From Janthinobacterium silvisoli (GTDB taxonomy: Bacteria > Pseudomonadota > Gammaproteobacteria > Burkholderiales > Burkholderiaceae_D): 64,000 nucleotides of DNA. The notes beneath the pieces are model-generated. The model had not been told where the DNA came from and searched no databases. It worked only from the letters and a program-made list of their open reading frames with translations. Below are positions 1-8,056 of the stretch, piece after piece. Numbering within the stretch: position 1 is the first letter of the stretch; every line of letters begins with the position of its first letter. The DNA lies in assembly GCF_014200725.1 (NCBI RefSeq), contig NZ_JACHCL010000005.1, positions 1 to 64,000 on the forward strand. Direction: 5' to 3'. The translations under genes and the position numbers were made by a program.

Positions 1-3
1 GTT

Positions 4-17
4 AATTGTTAAAGAAC
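4..17 (-). promoter_or_regulatory. rRNA operon leader boxA antitermination site
   Basis: Read on the minus strand, the first bases give GTTCTTTAACAATT. This matches the NusB/S10-binding boxA element of rRNA leaders (E. coli core CTCTTTAACA), in the form usual just ahead of the 16S gene in Burkholderiales. With the two minus-strand promoters upstream, it implies that a 16S rRNA gene begins shortly beyond the left edge and is transcribed leftwards. The 16S gene itself is not in the window, so the assignment rests on the leader alone. Confidence 0.75.
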
Positions 18-82
18 TCAATTCGGTTACTGCTTTCGCGCTATCGACAAAGCGTTGTGTTTGTCAGCTGCGAAGAAGGAAG

Positions 83-111
83 AGTATGAAGCAATCCACT
101 ACGTCTGTCAA
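83..111 (-). promoter_or_regulatory. Probable rrn promoter P2
   Basis: On the minus strand a perfect -35 hexamer TTGACA (111-106) is followed, after 17 bp, by CATACT (88-83), which matches four of six consensus -10 bases. Transcription would start near 76 and run into the boxA leader. Tandem P1/P2 promoters are typical of rRNA operons. Confidence 0.6.
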
Positions 112-169
112 CTCCTTCTTTTTCTCTACTTCACTCTGCATTTGCATGCGTCGTTCAGCGAGGGGGCGA

Positions 170-198
170 ATTATAGCCAAGGCCCGCAGTCGCCGCAA
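170..198 (-). promoter_or_regulatory. Probable rrn promoter P1
   Basis: On the minus strand TTGCGG (198-193), a 17-bp spacer and a perfect TATAAT (175-170) are followed by a C/G-rich stretch after the -10 box. Such a GC-rich discriminator is typical of stringently controlled rRNA promoters. It lies about 90 bp upstream of P2. The divergent cobT gene starts at 279, so the two operons share a short intergenic region. Confidence 0.65.
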
Positions 199-278
199 GG
201 GCTATTTCAGGGACTGATCAATATTGCCTTGTGCTATCGTAGCGCTGGCAACTACGCCGCCTCTTCTATCTTGATCCC

Positions 279-1319
279 ATGCCTATCCCACACATCTTCC
301 CTACTGCCAATCCCGCCCTGGCCAGCGAACTCGAACACGCCATCAACAGCAAGACCAAACCCCTGGGTAGCCTGGGACTACTGGAAACACTGGCGCGCCA
401 AATCGGACTGATACAGCAAAGCACACAACTAACCCTGCGCGATCCCGCCATCATCGTGTTTGCAGCGGATCACGGCGTGGTGGATGAAGGCATTTCCGCC
501 TATCCACAAAGCGTGACCTGGCAAATGGTGGAAAACTTCCTGGGCAATGGCGCCGCCATCAATGTTTTCGCCCGCCAGAACAATAGCGCCTTATATATAG
601 TCGATGCGGGCGTAAAGCACGACTTCGGCCCACGCGATGGGTTGATCGACCGCAAGCAAGGCCCTGGCACGCGCAACTTTGCCCAGGAACCCGCCATGAG
701 CCACGAACAATGCCTGGCCGCCCTGCAGGCGGGCATGGATCTGGCCGCCACCTTGGACGGCAATGTGCTGGGCTTTGGCGAAATGGGCATCGGCAATACG
801 ACCGCCGCCGCCGCACTGATGCACAAGCTGACGCAAACGCCCGTCGTACACTGCGTGGGTGCAGGCACGGGCCTGTCTGCCGAAGGCATCCTGCACAAGC
901 AAAAGGTGATCGAAGCAGCCGTCGCGCATCATGCAGGCGTTAGCGATCCGCTCGACGTGCTGGCTACCTTTGGCGGTTTCGAAATTGCCATGATGGCTGG
1001 CGCCATGTTGAAGGCCGCCGAGCGGCGCATGATCTTGCTGATCGACGGTTTTATCGTCAGCAGCGCATTATTGGTGGCGGCACGGCTGCAACCAGCCATC
1101 CTCGACTACTGCGTGTTTTCACACTGCTCCGATGAAAACGGCCATCGCCACTTGCTGGCCAGCCTGGCTGCACGGCCGCTGCTGCAGCTCGATTTGCGCC
1201 TGGGAGAAGGCACCGGTTCCGCGCTGGCCTTGCCGCTGCTGCACGCGGCCGTCAATTTCATGCGCGAGATGGCGACGTTTGCCTCGGCCCAGGTCAGCGA
1301 AAAGTCCACGCCAGACTGA
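279..1319 (+). CDS. cobT: Nicotinate-nucleotide--dimethylbenzimidazole phosphoribosyltransferase
   Basis: CobT transfers phosphoribose from nicotinate mononucleotide to 5,6-dimethylbenzimidazole, giving alpha-ribazole phosphate, the lower-ligand precursor of cobalamin. The 346-residue length is usual for the family. The N-terminal KPLGSLG motif and the C-terminal GEGTGSALALP motif, which carries the family's catalytic glutamate, are both visible. The glycine-rich GEMGIGNTTAA stretch near residue 170 belongs to the nucleotide-binding core. It opens a compact group with cobS two bases downstream. The start is followed at once by family-like sequence, although no strong ribosome binding site precedes it. 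Confidence 0.95.
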   Translation: MPIPHIFPTANPALASELEHAINSKTKPLGSLGLLETLARQIGLIQQSTQLTLRDPAIIVFAADHGVVDEGISAYPQSVTWQMVENFLGNGAAINVFARQNNSALYIVDAGVKHDFGPRDGLIDRKQGPGTRNFAQEPAMSHEQCLAALQAGMDLAATLDGNVLGFGEMGIGNTTAAAALMHKLTQTPVVHCVGAGTGLSAEGILHKQKVIEAAVAHHAGVSDPLDVLATFGGFEIAMMAGAMLKAAERRMILLIDGFIVSSALLVAARLQPAILDYCVFSHCSDENGHRHLLASLAARPLLQLDLRLGEGTGSALALPLLHAAVNFMREMATFASAQVSEKSTPD

Positions 1320-1321
1320 AC

Positions 1322-2128
1322 ATGGCCAATCCCGTTTCTGCCGCCCTCCACCAGTGCCGATTGTTCTTTATCGCTCTGCAGTTCTTCACGCGCTTGCCGA
1401 TACCGCGCTGGGTAGGTTTCGAGCCTGACTGGCTGCAGCACGCGTCGCGCTACTTTCCGCTGGTGGGCCTGGTGGTGGCGGCAATTTCCAGCGCCGTGTA
1501 TCTGCTGGCCAGCTGGTGCCTGCCTTCGGGCGTGGCCGTGCTGCTGGCCGTCGCATCGGGCATCTACCTGACGGGCGCCTTCCATGAAGATGGCTTTGCC
1601 GACATGTGCGATGGTTTCGGCGGCGGTTATACGCGCGAGCGGGTACTGGACATCATGAAGGATTCGCGCATCGGCGCCTATGGCGCCATCGGTATCGTCT
1701 GCCTGCTGGCCATCAAATGCGTAGCACTGGCCTCATTGCCGCCAGCGATGGTAGTGGCAGCGCTACTGATCGCCCATCCACTATCACGCCTGGCCGCTGT
1801 CTCGCTGATCTGGTGCATGGATTATGCGCGCGATGAAGGCAAGGCCAAGCCGATGGCGCAATCGATGAGTACGGGCGAATTTATCATCGCCGCCATCTGC
1901 GGCCTGCTGCCCGCCATCGTGTGCGGCGCAATGGGGCTACTCGCCTGGAGTGCACTGCTCACCGCCGTACTGGTAGCGGCCGGCGCCGCCTGGTGGCTGG
2001 GCCGCACATGCCAGCGCCGCATCCAAGGCTACACGGGCGACTGCCTGGGCGCCGTGCAGCAAGTGGCCGAAGTGCTGATTTACCTGGCCATCCTGTCCGG
2101 CTTCCAGCCAACAGTACACTTGTATTAG
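1322..2128 (+). CDS. cobS: Adenosylcobinamide-GDP ribazoletransferase (cobalamin synthase)
   Basis: CobS is the integral inner-membrane enzyme that joins adenosylcobinamide-GDP to alpha-ribazole (phosphate), closing the nucleotide loop. The 268-residue protein has several hydrophobic helices. It carries the family signature around residues 80-120: DGFADMCDGFGGG followed by IMKDSRIGAYG, where the acidic residues coordinate Mg2+. It starts two bases after the cobT stop and ends one base before the cobC start, so the three genes are almost certainly cotranscribed. Confidence 0.95.
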   Translation: MANPVSAALHQCRLFFIALQFFTRLPIPRWVGFEPDWLQHASRYFPLVGLVVAAISSAVYLLASWCLPSGVAVLLAVASGIYLTGAFHEDGFADMCDGFGGGYTRERVLDIMKDSRIGAYGAIGIVCLLAIKCVALASLPPAMVVAALLIAHPLSRLAAVSLIWCMDYARDEGKAKPMAQSMSTGEFIIAAICGLLPAIVCGAMGLLAWSALLTAVLVAAGAAWWLGRTCQRRIQGYTGDCLGAVQQVAEVLIYLAILSGFQPTVHLY

Positions 2129-2129
2129 C

Positions 2130-2690
2130 ATGCGCCTGATTCTTGTCCGCCATCCTGCGCCGCAAGTGTCCAGCGGTATTTGCTATGGCCGCAGCGACGT
2201 GGCGGTAGCGCCCCATGAAAGAGAAAAGATCCGCGCCATTCTGCGGCATAACCTGCCGCCTGATATACCGATCTATACCAGCCCCTTGCTACGCTGCGCC
2301 GACCTGGCACAACAATTAGCTGAAGACTTGCCAGCCAGTACCCTGCATATCGACGCCCGCCTGGCAGAGTTGGATTTCGGCGACTGGGAAATGCTGTCCT
2401 GGGAAACCATTCCTCGCGCAGAAATCGATGCCTGGGCAGCCGACATGGCGCACTATCGGCCCGGTGGCGGTGAAAATGTGCTGGACATGACAGCCCGCAT
2501 TCTGGCCTTCCTGCACGATCTGTTGCGCGAACAACACGCCGAGGCGATCCTGATTTGCCATGCCGGCACCATCCGCCTGTTATGCGCGTTGCAAGGGGGG
2601 TTGTCATTGGAGGAAACGGCCGCGCTGGCCGCTTCCTCCGCCCACAAAATCGGCTATGGCGCGGCAATGACTGTCATCTTTGATGATTAA
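2130..2690 (+). CDS. cobC: Alpha-ribazole phosphatase, histidine phosphatase family
   Basis: This 186-residue protein belongs to the histidine phosphatase (phosphoglycerate mutase-like) superfamily. The N-terminal LVRHP motif supplies the phosphorylated histidine, and ICHAGTIR near residue 145 supplies the second active-site histidine. In this context the natural role is removal of phosphate from alpha-ribazole phosphate or adenosylcobalamin phosphate. The first motif reads RHP rather than the more common RHG, which is seen in CobC-like members. It ends the cobT-cobS-cobC group and precedes the riboswitch. The name follows Salmonella usage and is not the threonine-phosphate decarboxylase encoded further on. 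Confidence 0.88.
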   Translation: MRLILVRHPAPQVSSGICYGRSDVAVAPHEREKIRAILRHNLPPDIPIYTSPLLRCADLAQQLAEDLPASTLHIDARLAELDFGDWEMLSWETIPRAEIDAWAADMAHYRPGGGENVLDMTARILAFLHDLLREQHAEAILICHAGTIRLLCALQGGLSLEETAALAASSAHKIGYGAAMTVIFDD

Positions 2691-2728
2691 GTGTCAAGTC
2701 TGACATTTCAGACCCACGGCACCCCACG

Positions 2729-2734
2729 TATAAT
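2729..2734 (+). promoter_or_regulatory. -10 element of the btuB operon promoter
   Basis: A perfect TATAAT lies seven bases before the first conserved riboswitch bases, which puts the transcription start near 2741. The hexamer 17 bp upstream (TTTCAG) is a poor -35 match, so promoter strength may depend on an activator or other contacts. Confidence 0.55.
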
Positions 2735-2740
2735 GAAGGG

Positions 2741-2955
2741 GTTTTGGTGCCCGCGCTCATGTCCATGAGCGCAGTTAAACGGGAAACACGATACCGCCAG
2801 CGCGGTGAACGTGTGCTGCCCCCGCAACGGTAAGCAAGTGTCATTCATCTCAACAGGATGTAAATGACTAGCCATCCCTGACAACCACTGTGCCTATGAC
2901 GGCATGGGAAGGTGGGATCGCCATACTTGCCAGCCCGGATACCGGCCAGAACAGG
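2741..2955 (+). promoter_or_regulatory. Cobalamin riboswitch
   Basis: The leader shows the conserved parts of the cobalamin (B12) riboswitch in order: GGTGCC near 2746, ACGGGAAACACG near 2778-2790, the core GCTGCCCCCGCAACGGTAA at 2815-2833, GGGAAGGTGGGA near 2906-2917, and a B12-box-like GCCAGCCCGGATACCGGCC at 2929-2947. It begins at the predicted transcription start and lies about 135 bases before the btuB start. It should lower btuB operon expression when adenosylcobalamin is plentiful. Confidence 0.92.
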
Positions 2956-3091
2956 TGGAAGTGTGCGAACGGGAATATTCACGATCTGAATGGCCATGGC
3001 CATCTTCGATGATCATTCCCAGTTTCCCGCTTCTGTTCAATCTGGCCAACGGGGACCTGGGCCGGTTGCAAATTACTTACTGAAAATTATC

Positions 3092-4954
3092 ATGACTCAT
3101 GCTGTTTCCCGCCATGCGGCGCTCACGTCGCTGGCGCTAGCCATTGCTGCGCCTGCCGCCTTCGCCCAAACCACGCCCGACACTTTCGACCCTGTTGTCG
3201 TTACCGCCAACCGCTATCCGCAGCACCTGAGCGAAGTATTGAGCGATACCGTGACCATCAGCTCGGAAGAAATCGCGCGCTCGGGCGCCGGTTCACTGAT
3301 CGATCTGCTGCAAAAACAACGCGGCATCGAGGTGACCCGCAACGGCGGCCCAGGCACGGCATCGAGCGTCTTTATTCGCGGTGCAAACAGTAACCAGAAT
3401 ATCGTACTGGTCGATGGCGTGCGTATCGGTTCATCCACCCTGGGTACCGCCAACTGGAGCGCCCTGCCGCTGTCGAGCATCGATCACGTTGAAATCGTCT
3501 ATGGCCCAGCCAGCACCATGTACGGTGCCGATGCTATCGGTGGCGTGATCCAGATTTTCACTAAAAAAGGTGATGGTCCGGCACGCTTCTCCGCTTTCGC
3601 CGGCTACGGCAGCTACAACACCCGCCAGGCAGAAGCAAGCGTGGCTGGCAGCGCCAGCAACTTCAATTACTCCCTGACCGCAGGCAAGGAAAAATCGGAC
3701 GGCTTCTCGGCTTCCAAGCTGGGCGCATCGTCGTTCACCTACAACCCGGACAAGGACGGCTACGACAAACAAAGCGCCAGCGGCCAGTTCAGCTACCAAA
3801 TGGCCAAAGGCCAGGAAGTCGGCCTGGTCTTCCTCAATTCGCAACTGAAAGCACAATACGACGCAGGCCCAGGCTACGATGCACGCAGCAACCAGAAGCT
3901 GGAAAACGTTTCGGTCTTCACGAAGAACCAATTCCTGCCTAACTGGACCAGCGAACTGCGCTACGCTGAAGCACGCGACAAGTCGGGCGACGACAGCAGC
4001 GCGGCATCGTATGGCAAGAGCGAAATCGACACCAAGCAAACCGATATCACCTGGCAGCACGATATCCGTATCGGCAGCGACAACCTGCAATTGCTGGCGG
4101 ACTATCGCAACGAAGACGTGACGTCGAGCAGCACGCCAGAAGTGAGCCGCGGACGCAATACCAAGTCCTACGCCGCTTCGTACAATATGGTACGCGGCGA
4201 GCACCTGGTCAGCATCAGTGCGCGCAACGACGATAACTCGAAATTCGGCTCCCATAACACTGGCAGCGTCGCTTACGGCTACCGCTTCAGCAATACCCTG
4301 CGCGCCAACGCCAGCTACGGCACCAGCTTCCGCGCCCCGACTTTCAATGAACTGTTCTACCCAGGCTATGGCCTGGCGTCGAACAAGCCTGAAACAGGCC
4401 GCAATGCGGAAATCGGCCTGCACTACAACGATGGCGTATCGCAGCTGAGCGCAAGCTACTACCACAACAAGGTCACCGACCTGATCGTCAATACCACCCC
4501 ATGCCCTGATCCGACCTTCAACGGTGCGTTTGGTTGCGCCTATAACGTCAACAAGGCATTGCTGGAAGGCCTGACCCTGGCCGGCAGCCGCAAGTTCGGC
4601 GCGTTCAACGTCAGCGGCAACATCGACCTGCAAGACCCACGCGATGAAACCAAGGACAAGCAGTTGCAGCGCCGCGCCAAGAAACACGCTACCTTCAACG
4701 CCGACTATACCGCCGGCCCGCTGACCGCTGGCACAGAATGGCAGTTGTCGGACAAGCGTTTTGACGACGCCGCCAACAAAACTACACTCGGTGGCTATGG
4801 CTTGCTGAACCTGTACACCACCTACCAGTTCGCACGCGACTGGTCGGTGCTGGCGCGCTGGAACAACATCACCAACAAGAACTACGAACTGGCACGTTTC
4901 TATGCAACGCCACGTTCGAACTTGTTCGTCGGTGTACGCTACGGCATGAAATAA
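3092..4954 (+). CDS. btuB: TonB-dependent vitamin B12 receptor
   Basis: BtuB is the outer-membrane gated channel that imports corrinoids using TonB energy. From the ATG at 3092 the protein is 620 residues, starting with a clear signal peptide that ends in AFAQ near residue 26. The TonB box (DPVVVTANR) and a plug domain with FIRGANSNQNIVLVDGVR come next, then the 22-strand barrel to the C-terminus. A longer reading from 2990 would add 34 residues ahead of the signal peptide and run close to the riboswitch, so 3092 is preferred although its ribosome site is weak. The riboswitch and the btuC/btuD/btuF genes support B12 as substrate. Confidence 0.92.
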   Translation: MTHAVSRHAALTSLALAIAAPAAFAQTTPDTFDPVVVTANRYPQHLSEVLSDTVTISSEEIARSGAGSLIDLLQKQRGIEVTRNGGPGTASSVFIRGANSNQNIVLVDGVRIGSSTLGTANWSALPLSSIDHVEIVYGPASTMYGADAIGGVIQIFTKKGDGPARFSAFAGYGSYNTRQAEASVAGSASNFNYSLTAGKEKSDGFSASKLGASSFTYNPDKDGYDKQSASGQFSYQMAKGQEVGLVFLNSQLKAQYDAGPGYDARSNQKLENVSVFTKNQFLPNWTSELRYAEARDKSGDDSSAASYGKSEIDTKQTDITWQHDIRIGSDNLQLLADYRNEDVTSSSTPEVSRGRNTKSYAASYNMVRGEHLVSISARNDDNSKFGSHNTGSVAYGYRFSNTLRANASYGTSFRAPTFNELFYPGYGLASNKPETGRNAEIGLHYNDGVSQLSASYYHNKVTDLIVNTTPCPDPTFNGAFGCAYNVNKALLEGLTLAGSRKFGAFNVSGNIDLQDPRDETKDKQLQRRAKKHATFNADYTAGPLTAGTEWQLSDKRFDDAANKTTLGGYGLLNLYTTYQFARDWSVLARWNNITNKNYELARFYATPRSNLFVGVRYGMK

Positions 4955-4972
4955 ACACCTTGTAATGAGGTA

Positions 4973-5009
4973 AGCTGCGGGCGGTGGCATACTGCCATCG
5001 CCCGCAGCT
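4973..5009 (+). other. 17-bp hairpin between btuB and btuC
   Basis: Positions 4973-4989 and 4993-5009 are inverted repeats forming a 17-bp stem (one G-T wobble) around the three-base loop TAC. No T-run follows, so it is not a standard terminator. It may protect the 3' end of the btuB message or reduce read-through into the permease genes. Confidence 0.7.
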
Positions 5010-5034
5010 GCAGTTCCCGATTTAAAGGCAGTAC

Positions 5035-6060
5035 ATGCATCCATTTTTTCGCAATCTGCGCCACCGCGCCATCCTGATACTCACGATGCTGAGCGTGTGC
5101 GCGATGGCCAGCCTGATTTTCTCCGGCATGACCGGCTCTGTAGCGATTCCGCTCGCCGACCTGCCTTCCGCCCTGCTCCACTTGATCCAGGGCAAAACCG
5201 ATACCCTTGCCGCTACCCTGCTCGACCTGCGCCTGGGCCGCGCGCTGACCGCCTTCGTCACCGGCGCGGCGCTGTCGCTGGCCGGGGTGATGATGCAGGC
5301 CTTGCTGCGCAATCCACTGGCCGACCCGTATGTGCTGGGCATTTCAGCCGGCGCTTCCGTGGGCGCACTGGCTGCCCTGTTGTTCATGTGCGCGCTGTGG
5401 ATGGTCGATGCGGCCGCCTTCGCCGGCGCCGTCGGTATTTCCATGCTGCTGTACCTGTTTGCCCGGCGCGACCTGCGCGGCGGTACGGCGGCAGAAGGCG
5501 GCACTTCGCTATTGCTGCTGACAGGCGTGATCCTGTCGTCGGCCTGCATGGCCATCGTCACGCTGATGCTGTCGATCGCGCCCGAGAGCCGCTTGCGCAG
5601 CATGGTGTTCTGGATGATAGGCGACCTGTCCGGCGCACCGGTGCGGCTGATGCCCTGGCTGGTACTGGCCGCCGCCCTGGTCTTCGCACTGCGCAGCGCG
5701 CGCGCCATGAATGTGATGGCCCTGCATGCGGAAGCGGCCAGCACCCTGGGCGTGCGCGTGGGCGCCCTGCGCAAAGGGCTGTTCTTTTGTTCAGGCCTGC
5801 TGACGGCCAGCGCCGTTACCAGCGCCGGCAGTATAGGTTTCGTCGGCCTGATCGTGCCGCATGCGCTGCGCTTTGCCTTCGGCCCCGACCACCGCCTCTT
5901 GACCCCGGCCGCGGCACTGGTTGGCGGTACTTTCCTGGTACTGGCAGACACCCTGGCACGCACCGTGCTGGCGCCGCTGCAGCTGCCCGTCGGCGTCATC
6001 ACGGCGATGATAGGTGCCCCCGTCTTCCTGTACCAGCTGCACCGCTTGCGCCGTGGATGA
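5035..6060 (+). CDS. btuC: Cobalamin ABC transporter permease, FecCD family
   Basis: This is the transmembrane subunit of the B12 importer, moving corrinoid from the periplasmic binding protein into the cytoplasm. The 341-residue protein is strongly hydrophobic, with about nine to ten membrane helices. It contains the FecCD-type sequences LRLGRALTAFVTGAALSLAG (about residues 62-81), NPLADPYVLGISAGAS, and near the C-terminus GSIGFVGLIVPHALR. An AAAGG ribosome site precedes the start. The next gene is the matching ATPase, and the binding protein BtuF is encoded further down the operon. Iron-siderophore permeases share the fold; the gene context favours B12. Confidence 0.9.
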   Translation: MHPFFRNLRHRAILILTMLSVCAMASLIFSGMTGSVAIPLADLPSALLHLIQGKTDTLAATLLDLRLGRALTAFVTGAALSLAGVMMQALLRNPLADPYVLGISAGASVGALAALLFMCALWMVDAAAFAGAVGISMLLYLFARRDLRGGTAAEGGTSLLLLTGVILSSACMAIVTLMLSIAPESRLRSMVFWMIGDLSGAPVRLMPWLVLAAALVFALRSARAMNVMALHAEAASTLGVRVGALRKGLFFCSGLLTASAVTSAGSIGFVGLIVPHALRFAFGPDHRLLTPAAALVGGTFLVLADTLARTVLAPLQLPVGVITAMIGAPVFLYQLHRLRRG

Positions 6061-6079
6061 CACAGAGAATGAGCAAGCT

Positions 6080-6853
6080 ATGATACGTACAGACCAACTG
6101 AATTTGAACGCGGGCACGCGCACGCTGGTGGACAAGCTAAACTGGGTCATCAACGCAGGCGAATGCTGGAGCGTGATCGGCCGCAATGGCGCCGGCAAGA
6201 GCACCCTGCTGCGCACCCTGGCTGGATTGCGTGAGCCAGACGCCGGCCACGTCACAATACAGGATCGCGCATTGAACGACTGGCCGTTGGCGGAACTGGC
6301 GCGCGAGCGGGCCTTTCTGGCGCAAGCGCGTCACGACGCGTTTTCGTATAGCGTGATCGAGACGGTGCTGTCGGCACGCCACCCTTATCACGACAACCAT
6401 TACTGGGAAGGCAGCGACGACCAGCAGATCGCCCTCGCCGCCCTGGCTTCGATGGAAGTCGACCACCTGGCCGCGCGCGATGTGCGCAGCCTGTCGGGCG
6501 GCGAGCGCCAGCGCGTGGCGATCGCCGCCATGCTGGCCCAGGACACGCCACTGCTGCTGCTGGACGAACCGGCTAATGCGCTGGACCTGGCGCACCAGGT
6601 CAGCGTGATGGGCTTGCTGGCAAAATTGTGCCGCGAGCAGAACAAAACCGTGGTGATGGTGGGCCATGACCTGAACCTGGCGCACAGCGTCTCAACCCAC
6701 GCGCTGCTGCTGATGGAAGATGGCGGCTGGCTGGCCGGCCCCGTGGCCGAAGTGATGCAGGCGTCCATCCTGGGTCACTACCTGGGCCACCCGATCGACA
6801 TCATCGAACATGGCAAACGCAAGATATTCATACCGAAAGAGGACATAGCATGA
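6080..6853 (+). CDS. btuD: Cobalamin ABC transporter ATP-binding protein
   Basis: The cytoplasmic ATPase of the importer. The protein of 257 residues from the ATG at 6080 has Walker A GRNGAGKST, signature LSGGERQR and Walker B LLLLDEPANALD in the expected order, plus the switch histidine in VGHDLN. A longer in-frame start at 6014 would overlap the end of btuC and lacks family-like sequence, so it is rejected. The stop overlaps the cobO start by four bases, indicating translational coupling. Confidence 0.92.
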   Translation: MIRTDQLNLNAGTRTLVDKLNWVINAGECWSVIGRNGAGKSTLLRTLAGLREPDAGHVTIQDRALNDWPLAELARERAFLAQARHDAFSYSVIETVLSARHPYHDNHYWEGSDDQQIALAALASMEVDHLAARDVRSLSGGERQRVAIAAMLAQDTPLLLLDEPANALDLAHQVSVMGLLAKLCREQNKTVVMVGHDLNLAHSVSTHALLLMEDGGWLAGPVAEVMQASILGHYLGHPIDIIEHGKRKIFIPKEDIA

Positions 6854-7482
6854 GCGAGAACAAAATCATCGACGCCGAGACGGCGGCAATCAACGAACGC
6901 CACCGCGTGCGCATGGAACGCAAGAAGGCCATCATCGATGCAGCCATCGCCAAGGCCGACAAGGAAATCGGCATCATCATCGTCAACACGGGTAATGGCA
7001 AGGGCAAGAGCTCCAGCGGTTTCGGCATGGCGATACGCGCCATGGGCCATGGCATGAAAGTAGGCGTGGTGCAGTTCATCAAGGGCGCCATGTCCACCGG
7101 CGAAGAAAAATTCCTGCGCCGCTTCCCCGACGAAATCAGTTTTCACGCGATGGGCGAAGGCTATACCTGGGAAACCCAGAACCGCGAGCGCGACATCGAA
7201 AAAGCGGAACTGGCGTGGGAACAGGCAAAAACTTTTTTGGCTGACCCCAGCTACGGCCTGGTGCTGTTCGACGAACTCAATATCGCCCTCAAATACAAAT
7301 ACCTGGACGTACACAAGGTCATCGCCGACTTGCTGGAACGCCCGGCCATGCAGCACGTCGTCATCACGGGCCGCGGCGCGCCCGAAGAACTGATCGCGAT
7401 TGCCGACACCGTCACCGAAATGGCCGTCGTCAAGCACGCCTATGCGGCAGGCATCGGCGCGCAAGCCGGCACCGAATGGTAA
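6850..7482 (+). CDS. cobO: Cob(I)yrinic acid a,c-diamide adenosyltransferase
   Basis: CobO (BtuR/CobA type) transfers the adenosyl group of ATP to the cobalt of reduced corrinoids, producing the adenosylated form used by later enzymes. The 210-residue length fits the family. The P-loop variant NTGNGKGKSS lies at about residues 45-54 and VLFDELNIAL near residue 140. The first 35 residues are a charged helix typical of the long form. It is coupled to btuD upstream and lies seven bases before cobU. Confidence 0.95.
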   Translation: MSENKIIDAETAAINERHRVRMERKKAIIDAAIAKADKEIGIIIVNTGNGKGKSSSGFGMAIRAMGHGMKVGVVQFIKGAMSTGEEKFLRRFPDEISFHAMGEGYTWETQNRERDIEKAELAWEQAKTFLADPSYGLVLFDELNIALKYKYLDVHKVIADLLERPAMQHVVITGRGAPEELIAIADTVTEMAVVKHAYAAGIGAQAGTEW

Positions 7483-7489
7483 CAGCAGC

Positions 7490-8056
7490 ATGACGCGCAC
7501 CCTGGTCTTCGGCGGCGCCCGTTCCGGAAAGAGCGCCTACGCCGAACAGCTGGCCCGCAGCTCGGGCAAGGAAGTCATCTACATCGCCACCGCGCAAGCC
7601 GGCGATGGCGAGATGGCCACACGCATCATCCACCACCGCCTGCAGCGCCCGGCCGAATGGATCACCTTGGAAGAACCGCTCTGCCTGGGCGAAGTCATCC
7701 TGCAACAAGCACACCCCAAGCGTTTGCTACTGGTCGATTGCCTGACTCTCTGGCTGACCAATCTGCTGTTTTCCAATGGCGAGACGTATCCGGAGGTGGG
7801 CGATATCGTCCTGCCCGAACGCTTTCACAGTGAGCGCGCATTGCTGCTGTATGCGCTGGCCGACCTGGAAGACACTGGCTGCGACATTGTGCTGGTATCG
7901 AATGAAGTCGGCATGGGTATCGTGCCCTACGGCGCCATTTCGCGCTGCTTCACCGATGAAGCGGGACGCTTGAACCAGGCGGTGGCGGCCATCTGCGACA
8001 AGGCCGTGTTGGTGGCGGCCGGCTTGCCGCTGCATCTGAAGGGTGGCCCATGCTGA
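7490..8056 (+). CDS. cobU: Adenosylcobinamide kinase / adenosylcobinamide-phosphate guanylyltransferase
   Basis: This bifunctional enzyme phosphorylates adenosylcobinamide and then transfers GMP from GTP to give adenosylcobinamide-GDP, the substrate of CobS. The 188-residue protein begins directly with the nucleotide-binding sequence LVFGGARSGKSAYAEQ. It also has LLLVDCLTLWLTNLL near residue 80 and VSNEVGMGIVP near residue 136, all characteristic. The start at 7490 follows the cobO stop by seven bases; an upstream in-frame start at 7400 would overlap cobO and is unlikely. Its end overlaps cbiB. Confidence 0.95.
   Translation: MTRTLVFGGARSGKSAYAEQLARSSGKEVIYIATAQAGDGEMATRIIHHRLQRPAEWITLEEPLCLGEVILQQAHPKRLLLVDCLTLWLTNLLFSNGETYPEVGDIVLPERFHSERALLLYALADLEDTGCDIVLVSNEVGMGIVPYGAISRCFTDEAGRLNQAVAAICDKAVLVAAGLPLHLKGGPC

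Noticed and set aside
55-411. 118-codon plus-strand ORF over the rrn promoter region and the start of cobT
   Set aside because: It covers minus-strand promoter and leader elements and then overlaps cobT in another frame; no ribosome site and no family resemblance.
3431-5044. 537-codon minus-strand ORF opposite btuB
   Set aside because: Antisense to a receptor gene that has a signal peptide, plug and barrel motifs; its translation is Ala/Val/Arg-rich without domains.
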